From the NCBI GenBank assembly GCA_012966015.1, contig DTRI01000293.1, forward strand, positions 1 to 34,177: a stretch of 34,177 nt of DNA, read 5' to 3'. Within the stretch, counting starts at the first letter, position 1. Every line of letters starts with the position of its first letter. The stretch comes from Flavobacteriales bacterium (GTDB lineage: Bacteria > Bacteroidota > Bacteroidia > NORP154). Position numbers and translations under genes: made by a program. Below the pieces are notes generated by a model. The model saw only the letters and a list, made by a program, of their open reading frames with translations, made no database searches and was not told where the DNA came from. Below are positions 28,267-34,177 of this stretch, piece by piece.

Positions 28267-28309
28267 CAAACCAGCTTCAAAACGCAATTATTACGCCAAA
28301 GCTGGTTTG
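28267..28309 (-). terminator. Perfect 11-bp inverted repeat between the Omp28-T9SS gene and tlpA; candidate terminator
   Basis: CAAACCAGCTT (28267-28277) ... AAGCTGGTTTG (28299-28309), 21-nt loop; flanked by T-rich sequence on both strands (CTATTTATTATC on -, ATTCTTTTATA on +). Strand assigned from flanking genes. Confidence 0.5.
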
Positions 28310-28333
28310 ATTCTTTTATATACTTGAAATTAA

Positions 28334-30748
28334 TTATCTGTTATGAACTATCTTTCTAACGTTTGATGTTGCCCCTATTCGAACATCTACAAAGTACACG
28401 CCGTCATTAAGGCGGCTACCATCCAAATAGATATCGCTTTTTCCAGCAGCATACTCTCTGCTCCCTGTAGCGTAAACCATCTCTCCAAGCAAGTTGTAAA
28501 CCAAAACGTTTACCGTCTCTTGCTTTGCAAGGTCAATCTCAACAGTTGTAGCACTACTAAACGGGTTAGGATAGATGTTCAGGCCGAGTACAGCTTCAGT
28601 TTCAGGAGCTATGCCCACTTTGGACGACACTTCATAAGTGAATATTTTTTCACAGCCATAGCCATCAGTTACAGTTATCGTATACATACCTGCAGTCAGT
28701 GATGAAATGTCTGCTGTGGTGGCCCCATTGCTCCAGGCATAAGCATAAGCAGGTGTGCCGCCACTTACCGTAAGGTCAATAGCACCGTCACCTCCAACCT
28801 CCTCACTGCTAATTGTAACAGCAACCTGAATTACAGCTGGTGAGGTAACTGATTCCTGTGCAAATGCCTTACAACCAGCTCCATCAGTAACAGTTACTGT
28901 ATAATCCCCATTGAACAGGCCGCTAAGATCTTCGGTGCTTGCTCCATTGCTCCAGGCATAGTTGATAGGTGCAGTTCCACCAGTTACAAATAAGTTAACC
29001 ATACCAGTAGCTCCGCCATCACAAGAGTTTTGGCCGGGAATCGTGCTTAAAGATGGACCATTCGCATCCGAAACCAGAAAAGTTTGGTTGTAAGAACATC
29101 CTAAGCCATCTATCAAATTAACCGAATATGGTCCAGCTGGCAGCCCCGTGGCTGTCGCCGCATCATTAAAATTTGGAGTGGTCCAGATGTAAGTATAAGG
29201 TCCAGTACCACCTGTCGCAGTCGCCGTGGCAGTACCATCACTGTTACCACAAGTAGAACCTGTTGTCGCTGAAGAAATTTGAACCAGACATAATATTTCA
29301 ACTTCGAAGGCCTTGGTCTCAATACTTCCAAATGAACCGCCAGAAAAAAGGAGCCCATTGGCATCCGTAAGTGAGTATGAGCCAGTACCATCCCCATAGC
29401 TGTCATAAATATTGAATTTATAGCAATCAGATTCACTAAAATCAAAGTCATAAGTAAACGTAGTATTGTTGGCTGAATAACCAGCACCTGAATATATGAC
29501 TGTGCCTGCTGAATTCTTTACATCCCATGAAGTTTCACTTGCATATCCATCTGTAGTAAGGAAAAACGTAATAAGCTTTTCCGCAGCCTTACCTTCAAAG
29601 CTTAACGTCATATCATCATTTGATGTGAATTCATCGGTGCCACCGTTTGGCCCTGTTAAACTAACATTCAATACATTGGGCGAAGTTTTGGTATATCCCA
29701 TACTTGGCAATGTAACTTCCTCTGATTCAAGTAATGCTAAATCTCCGTTCCACGTAAAAGTGTTAGACGTACCGCCATTGATGTCATAAACAACATCCAC
29801 AGAAGTAAGATTAGTGTTTCCTAAATTCTGAATAGTCACAGTAGGAGTAATAGGATTCGCACACTCCTGAGATGTAGGATCGTTAATCTTTAGCGCTTTA
29901 GCGTCTAAGGAAGTATTAGATTCTACAACTACTGAAATATCAGCTCCTGATAGTATTACTTGATTCCCTTCTGCTACATATGCTGCAACACTAATTTCAT
30001 CATACTTAGGAATGATTCCAATGTAATCTGAAGGAACTGTATAGGAATAGGTCTGAGTAAAGAATGAACCAGAAGTGGTTGTTGAAATTAACTCACCCCA
30101 TTGTCCAGTGACAAAATCCCTCAACATATGCTGATGTAAGTAGTTCCCTTCAGAGTCAAAGTTAGATGGGTTGAAATTGGTTCCACCTGTTTGAGGCCCC
30201 TTTACATTACTTTCCAGGATCGCAACATTCAATTTATTAGTAGATGCACTAGAGTTTCCGGTGTAATAAACTTCTACAAGAATAGTCATTTCCCCGGTAG
30301 ATACATTAAGCGTGCACGTTCCTGCAACGTTGACCACGGAAGATTCAGCCATTACTGTATTGGCAGCACCGTCCCAACTGCTTCTCCCCATTGCTGTAAC
30401 TCCACCTGAAAAAATCCGTCGATTAATAGTTCCTGCAGGATATCCCGCAAGCCCTGATTGACTAGCCAGAGCTGATCCCCATGCAGTTCTAAAATCCGGA
30501 TCTGACCCAGAAGGAGCCGCGTAACTACCAGTATGAATATTCACCAGAATTACATCATCCGGGTTGGCATCCTTTATTTGCTGAGCAATTTTGTGCCCGT
30601 CAGGACAATATGTGCAATAAATGCCTGTGAATTCTTCTAGTACAACATTTTTGTTCTCAGGCGTTGTACTTACAATTGTTTGGCTGCTGGCCAGGTTAAA
30701 CCCCAGTAAACACAGCACTGTTACAAATAGACTAAATGAATTTTTCAT
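28334..30748 (-). CDS. Omp28-related protein with SprB-like repeats and T9SS type A sorting domain
   Basis: VVLEEFTGIYCTYCPDGHKIAQQIKDANPDDVILVNIHTGSYAAP (Omp28/Trx-like); repeated GGT.PY.Y.W..G....DL.GL..G.YTVTVTDG.GC modules; C-terminal LNIYPNPFSSATTVEIDL...LGEMVYATGSREYAAGKSDIYLDGSRLNDGVYFVDVRIGATSNVRKIVHNR. Confidence 0.9.
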   Translation of the reverse strand: MKNSFSLFVTVLCLLGFNLASSQTIVSTTPENKNVVLEEFTGIYCTYCPDGHKIAQQIKDANPDDVILVNIHTGSYAAPSGSDPDFRTAWGSALASQSGLAGYPAGTINRRIFSGGVTAMGRSSWDGAANTVMAESSVVNVAGTCTLNVSTGEMTILVEVYYTGNSSASTNKLNVAILESNVKGPQTGGTNFNPSNFDSEGNYLHQHMLRDFVTGQWGELISTTTSGSFFTQTYSYTVPSDYIGIIPKYDEISVAAYVAEGNQVILSGADISVVVESNTSLDAKALKINDPTSQECANPITPTVTIQNLGNTNLTSVDVVYDINGGTSNTFTWNGDLALLESEEVTLPSMGYTKTSPNVLNVSLTGPNGGTDEFTSNDDMTLSFEGKAAEKLITFFLTTDGYASETSWDVKNSAGTVIYSGAGYSANNTTFTYDFDFSESDCYKFNIYDSYGDGTGSYSLTDANGLLFSGGSFGSIETKAFEVEILCLVQISSATTGSTCGNSDGTATATATGGTGPYTYIWTTPNFNDAATATGLPAGPYSVNLIDGLGCSYNQTFLVSDANGPSLSTIPGQNSCDGGATGMVNLFVTGGTAPINYAWSNGASTEDLSGLFNGDYTVTVTDGAGCKAFAQESVTSPAVIQVAVTISSEEVGGDGAIDLTVSGGTPAYAYAWSNGATTADISSLTAGMYTITVTDGYGCEKIFTYEVSSKVGIAPETEAVLGLNIYPNPFSSATTVEIDLAKQETVNVLVYNLLGEMVYATGSREYAAGKSDIYLDGSRLNDGVYFVDVRIGATSNVRKIVHNR
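28625..29291 (-). repeat. Three successive SprB-like protein repeats within the Omp28-T9SS gene
   Basis: Protein repeats: ATGGTGPYTYIWTTPNFNDAATATGLPAGPYSVNLIDGLGC / VTGGTAPINYAWSNGASTEDLSGLFNGDYTVTVTDGAGC / VSGGTPAYAYAWSNGATTADISSLTAGMYTITVTDGYGC. The DNA string ccattgctccaggcata occurs in two of the modules. Confidence 0.85.
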
Positions 30749-30827
30749 AACGTTTGGATTTGCAGATTGAAGCTTTAAATGATTGATAAATATTGGTCTA
30801 AAATTTGTTTTGTGAGTTGTAATTAGG

Positions 30828-30862
30828 TAAATTTACGAATAAACACGACCAAACGACCAAAA
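30828..30862 (-). promoter_or_regulatory. Putative promoter of the Omp28-SprB-T9SS gene
   Basis: On -: TTTTG (30858-30862), 22-nt spacer, TAAATTTA (30828-30835; 7/8 match to TAnnTTTG), upstream of ATG at 30748. Confidence 0.4.
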
Positions 30863-30895
30863 TATTAAGACGAATTGTCTAATTATTAAGACGAA
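30845..30895. repeat. Tandem ACGACCAA x2 (30845-30860) and 12-bp direct repeats TATTAAGACGAA (30863-30874 and 30884-30895)
   Basis: Read directly; the 12-mers are identical and spaced 21 bp start to start, in a divergent intergenic region. Confidence 0.9.
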
Positions 30896-30923
30896 GCTGT
30901 ATCTATTTACCCAAATAGTCGTA

Positions 30924-30931
30924 TATCTTTG
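30924..30931 (+). promoter_or_regulatory. Putative -7 box TATCTTTG for the small T9SS gene
   Basis: Exact TAnnTTTG match 43 nt upstream of ATG 30974; -33 element weak. Confidence 0.45.
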
Positions 30932-30973
30932 TATTTCATAGAATTACAACAATTACAAAGTAATAGAGGTGTT

Positions 30974-31675
30974 ATGAAAAATGCTATTGTGATATTAATA
31001 GGAATAATGTTCGTGACAAGTGCGACATATTCTCAAATACCAGGGGCAAAGGTTTCACATATTGATGTGTTTAACATTTCTGGGTATTCGCTGGATGTGA
31101 TCTGTCAAAGGACAGAGGTTTCAGTAGTTTCCGCCAGTGTAAACTACTTTTGCTGGGATCAATGTTTCATCCCGTCAGTTAGTACTTCGGGAATTGTAAC
31201 CATAGGGCCCGGTGCACTAAGCCAAAACTTTATAGGAGATTACAATCCTAGTGGTAGCACGGGAACTAGTTTGATTGCTTATTGCTTTTATGACAACAAC
31301 AATATGATCGACTCGGCCTGTGTAATAATAATGTATGGCCCCAATAGCCCAGATGACTCATTATACGCTTCGGTTAACGTAGGAGCATTGGTTGGCGTTG
31401 AAGATGGCCCCGCCAGAATAAGTGAGATTGTTGACATCTATCCAAACCCAGCTAGTTCTAATGCAACCGTGGAGTACTCCCTTGCAACGGGGGGCTCCGG
31501 TTCGGCATTTATTGTAGTACGCAATCTACTTGGAGCTACAGTGATGGACATGCAACTCAGAGGCTCAACTGGCAAGGCGATCTTTCCGGTAAATAGCATG
31601 AAAAGCGGAGTTTACTTCTATTCGCTTGTTGTTGATGGCCAGATACAATCAACACAAAAGCTTGTGGTTGAGTAA
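30974..31675 (+). CDS. Small secreted T9SS type A sorting-domain protein with CxxC (CWDQC)
   Basis: Start at MKNAIVILIGIMFVTSATYSQ preferred over 30929; NYFCWDQCF...IAYCFYDNNNMIDSACVIIMYG; C-terminal VDIYPNPASSNATVEYSL...LLGATVMDMQLRGSTGKAIFPVNSMKSGVYFYSLVVDGQIQSTQKLVVE. Confidence 0.85.
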   Translation: MKNAIVILIGIMFVTSATYSQIPGAKVSHIDVFNISGYSLDVICQRTEVSVVSASVNYFCWDQCFIPSVSTSGIVTIGPGALSQNFIGDYNPSGSTGTSLIAYCFYDNNNMIDSACVIIMYGPNSPDDSLYASVNVGALVGVEDGPARISEIVDIYPNPASSNATVEYSLATGGSGSAFIVVRNLLGATVMDMQLRGSTGKAIFPVNSMKSGVYFYSLVVDGQIQSTQKLVVE

Positions 31676-31679
31676 TTAA

Positions 31680-32366
31680 TCAGGAATTAGCCAACAGTTC
31701 TTCAGCCAGCTTGGGTACTCCCGTGCTGGCTTTTTCTTTAATTATCGTGAGGTTTTTAACGCCGCCTACATTCATCTCATTGGGGTCGATCAAATATTTA
31801 TCAATTTGCTTTCCCGCGATATCTATCAGCCCTGCTGCTGGATAAACATTTAATGAGGTGCCAATAATAATCAGCTTAGCTGCGCTTTCAGTTATTATAG
31901 ATGCATCTGTCATTTTAGGCACGGCTTCTCCAAACCAGACTATATAAGGACGCAGCTGAGAGCCCTTCTCGCACTTCTTTCCGCTCTTGAGCTCCCAATC
32001 TTCAATATCATAAACCAAACTGGGGTCTACCGAGCTCTGTGCCTTTGTTATTTCACCGTGCAAATGGATGATGTTGGTCGAACCAGCTCGTTCGTGCAGA
32101 TCGTCTACATTTTGAGTAATTATAGTAACATTAAATTTCTCCTCCAGGCTGGCCAATGCATAGTGTGCAGCATTGGGTTCAGCTTCCAGTACTTGTTTTC
32201 TGCGTTGGTTGTAGAAGTCTAGAACGAGCTTCTGATCTTTCTCCCATGCCTCAGGTGTAGCCACCTCATACACATTGTATTCCTCCCATAATCCACCACT
32301 GTCGCGGAACGTGCTTAACCCACTCTCCGCGCTTATCCCAGCACCCGTCAGCACAACAATGTTCTC
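31680..32366 (-). CDS. cobB: NAD-dependent protein deacylase, sirtuin (CobB-like)
   Basis: VVLTGAGISAESGLSTFRDSGGLW, DFYNQRRKQV, TITQNVDDLHERAGSTNIIHLHGE-type motif, QLRPYIVWFGEAVP, IIIGTSLNVYPAAGL. Likely start MENIVV. Confidence 0.93.
   Translation of the reverse strand, partial: ENIVVLTGAGISAESGLSTFRDSGGLWEEYNVYEVATPEAWEKDQKLVLDFYNQRRKQVLEAEPNAAHYALASLEEKFNVTIITQNVDDLHERAGSTNIIHLHGEITKAQSSVDPSLVYDIEDWELKSGKKCEKGSQLRPYIVWFGEAVPKMTDASIITESAAKLIIIGTSLNVYPAAGLIDIAGKQIDKYLIDPNEMNVGGVKNLTIIKEKASTGVPKLAEELLANS
31704..31740 (+). terminator. Rho-independent terminator for the small T9SS gene, located inside the cobB coding region
   Basis: AGCCAGC-TT-GGG-TACT-CCC-GT-GCTGGCT followed by TTTTTCTTT: 7-bp perfect outer stem, 3 G-C inner stem, T-run on + strand, 29 nt after the stop at 31675. 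Confidence 0.75.
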
Positions 32367-32471
32367 CATCAATTCAATCAAAAAATACGGTCAATAATAC
32401 GAATTATTAATAGAGCAAAAAAGTAGGTTATTAGGCCATCCTTCGTAAATTCGCATTATTACACGGATACA

Positions 32472-34177
32472 ATGAAGATCAGAAAACAAGAGGCGCTAGA
32501 TTACCATTCGCAGGGAAAACCAGGAAAAATTGAGGTTATGCCCACCAAGCCTTACAGCTCTCAGCGAGACCTTTCATTGGCCTACTCACCCGGCGTTGCA
32601 GACCCTTGTTTAGAGATAGAGAAAAATCCTGAAGACGCTTACAAGTATACAGCAAAAGGAAATTTAGTCGCGGTAATCTCCAATGGCACAGCAGTACTCG
32701 GCCTTGGAGATATTGGTGCGCTGGCGTCAAAACCAGTAATGGAAGGCAAGGGTTTATTGTTCAAGATATTTGCGGACATTGACGTATTTGATATTGAAGT
32801 CGACTCGTCAAAAATCGATCACTTTGTGGAGACGGTGAAGGCCATCTCGCCAACCTTTGGCGGTATCAATTTGGAGGATATCAAAGCTCCTGAATGTTTT
32901 GAAATTGAAAGGCGCCTGAAGGAAGAATTGAATATTCCGGTGATGCATGATGATCAGCATGGTACCGCGATAATCACCAGCTCGGCATTAATTAATGCGC
33001 TCCACGTAGCAAAGAAAAAAATTGGAAATGTAAGAATAGTCGTCAATGGTGCAGGGGCCTCTGCTATTTCATGTGCCAGGCTGTATGTTTCTCTTGGAGC
33101 CAAGAAGGAGAATATCATCATGCTAGACAGCAAAGGGGTAATATCCAAGAGCAGAAAAGGGCTAAGCGAGGAGAAGCAATTTTTTGCAACGAGCAAGAAA
33201 TACAAAGCACTCAAAGATTCATTGCAAGGAGCTGATGTATTTCTGGGTTTATCAAAAGGCAATATTGTAACCAAGGCAATGATTAAATCTATGGCCAGGG
33301 ATCCAATTGTCTTTGCTTTGGCCAACCCAAATCCTGAAATCGCGTATGAGGATGCAATTAGCACAAGAGATGATATTATCATGGCAACGGGACGTTCTGA
33401 TCATCCTAACCAGGTGAATAATGTGCTGGGCTTTCCATTTATTTTTCGTGGCGCACTGGATGTTAGAGCTACGAGAATAAATGAGGAGATGAAACTCGCA
33501 GCTGTTCATGCTATTGCCGACCTCGCCAAAGAGCCGGTTCCTGAAATTGTCAATTCTGCATACGACACCAAAAATATTGTTTTCGGCCGCGACTACATCA
33601 TACCAAAACCATTGGACCCCAGGTTAATTTCAGCAGTTGCACCCGCTGTTGCAAAGGCGGCAATAAAGTCGAAAGTGGCAAAGGGACACATCGCAGATTG
33701 GGAAGAATATAAAGAGTCGCTAATCAAACGGCTTGGTCTCGATAACAAATTAATACGCGTTATTACCAGTAAGGCCAAGAGAAACCCAAAGCGTGTGGTG
33801 TTCGCTGAAGCGGATAATTACAAGATCTTGAAAGCTGCACAAATTGTGGCTGATGAAGGTATTGCCAAACCTATTTTGTTGGGAGATATCGAGAAAATAA
33901 AGGGAATGATAAAGGAAAACTTCATCGATCTCGATGGCGTATTAATCATTGATCCCAGAAGCAAGAAAGAGGAAAAAACCAGGATGCGATTCGGCGAGAA
34001 CTTATTCGATAAAAGAAATCGAAGGGGGCTCACGCTATACGAATCTCGAAAATTGATGCAGGAAAGAAATTATTTTGGCGCCATGATGGTTGAAACCGGC
34101 TCGGCGGATGCATTGATTTCAGGCCTTACCAGAAAATACCCCGACACCATTCGACCTGCTTTACAGGTAATTGGAGT
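32472..34177 (+). CDS. maeB: NADP-dependent malic enzyme with C-terminal phosphotransacetylase-like domain (partial, runs off right edge)
   Basis: Absent from the ORF track because no stop is in the window. ATG 32472: [111 protein letters not shown]...; C-terminal [32 protein letters not shown] (PTA domain). Confidence 0.95.
   Translation, partial: MKIRKQEALDYHSQGKPGKIEVMPTKPYSSQRDLSLAYSPGVADPCLEIEKNPEDAYKYTAKGNLVAVISNGTAVLGLGDIGALASKPVMEGKGLLFKIFADIDVFDIEVDSSKIDHFVETVKAISPTFGGINLEDIKAPECFEIERRLKEELNIPVMHDDQHGTAIITSSALINALHVAKKKIGNVRIVVNGAGASAISCARLYVSLGAKKENIIMLDSKGVISKSRKGLSEEKQFFATSKKYKALKDSLQGADVFLGLSKGNIVTKAMIKSMARDPIVFALANPNPEIAYEDAISTRDDIIMATGRSDHPNQVNNVLGFPFIFRGALDVRATRINEEMKLAAVHAIADLAKEPVPEIVNSAYDTKNIVFGRDYIIPKPLDPRLISAVAPAVAKAAIKSKVAKGHIADWEEYKESLIKRLGLDNKLIRVITSKAKRNPKRVVFAEADNYKILKAAQIVADEGIAKPILLGDIEKIKGMIKENFIDLDGVLIIDPRSKKEEKTRMRFGENLFDKRNRRGLTLYESRKLMQERNYFGAMMVETGSADALISGLTRKYPDTIRPALQVIG

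Noticed and set aside
28625-29291. Possible CRISPR or DNA tandem array in the repeat-bearing region
   Set aside because: The similarity is at protein level (SprB-like modules) with diverged DNA; no constant repeat/spacer structure.
29113-29487. 124-aa minus-strand ORF inside the Omp28-SprB-T9SS gene
   Set aside because: Out-of-frame reading of a repeat-rich gene; Met/Leu/Arg-rich with no domain.
32954-33382. 142-aa minus-strand ORF with a hydrophobic composition
   Set aside because: Antisense to maeB in a strongly conserved coding region; shadow ORF.
1-34177. Search for tRNA, rRNA, transposases, integrases, phage genes, CRISPR or known defence systems
   Set aside because: None seen by eye on either strand; the window appears to be stable chromosomal backbone.

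Overview
This 34.2-kb window looks like a Bacteroidota (Cytophagales-like) chromosome. The taxon is inferred from T9SS sorting domains, TAnnTTTG promoter boxes, an ACIII operon and Omp28 proteins. From left to right it contains: (i) a kynurenine/3-hydroxyanthranilate degradation cluster: a truncated 2-aminomuconic semialdehyde dehydrogenase at the left edge (missing from the ORF track because its stop lies outside the window), a T9SS cargo, an SDR, 3-HAO and ACMSD; (ii) LptB and a convergent SPOR protein; (iii) a complete alternative complex III operon (actA-F) followed by coxB and coxA; (iv) an outer-membrane barrel gene with no canonical start upstream of its signal peptide, then a TonB-dependent receptor; (v) ruvB, queG, a small ORF, ubiX and a porin-like gene; (vi) a cluster rich in CxxC motifs: Omp28, DUF6029-like barrel, TlpA, Omp28-SprB-T9SS and a divergent small T9SS protein; (vii) a sirtuin and a truncated malic enzyme-PTA fusion. 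Most of the window is ordinary core metabolism. The best candidate for an under-described system is the Omp28/DUF6029/TlpA/T9SS cluster (about 25.1-31.7 kb) with its repeat-containing divergent promoter. Secondary points of interest are a C8 tract before the acidic tail of ActC, recurrent acidic tails in the respiratory subunits, an intrinsic terminator inside the opposing sirtuin gene, and a probable non-canonical start codon downstream of coxA. All family calls are by eye; no searches were run.
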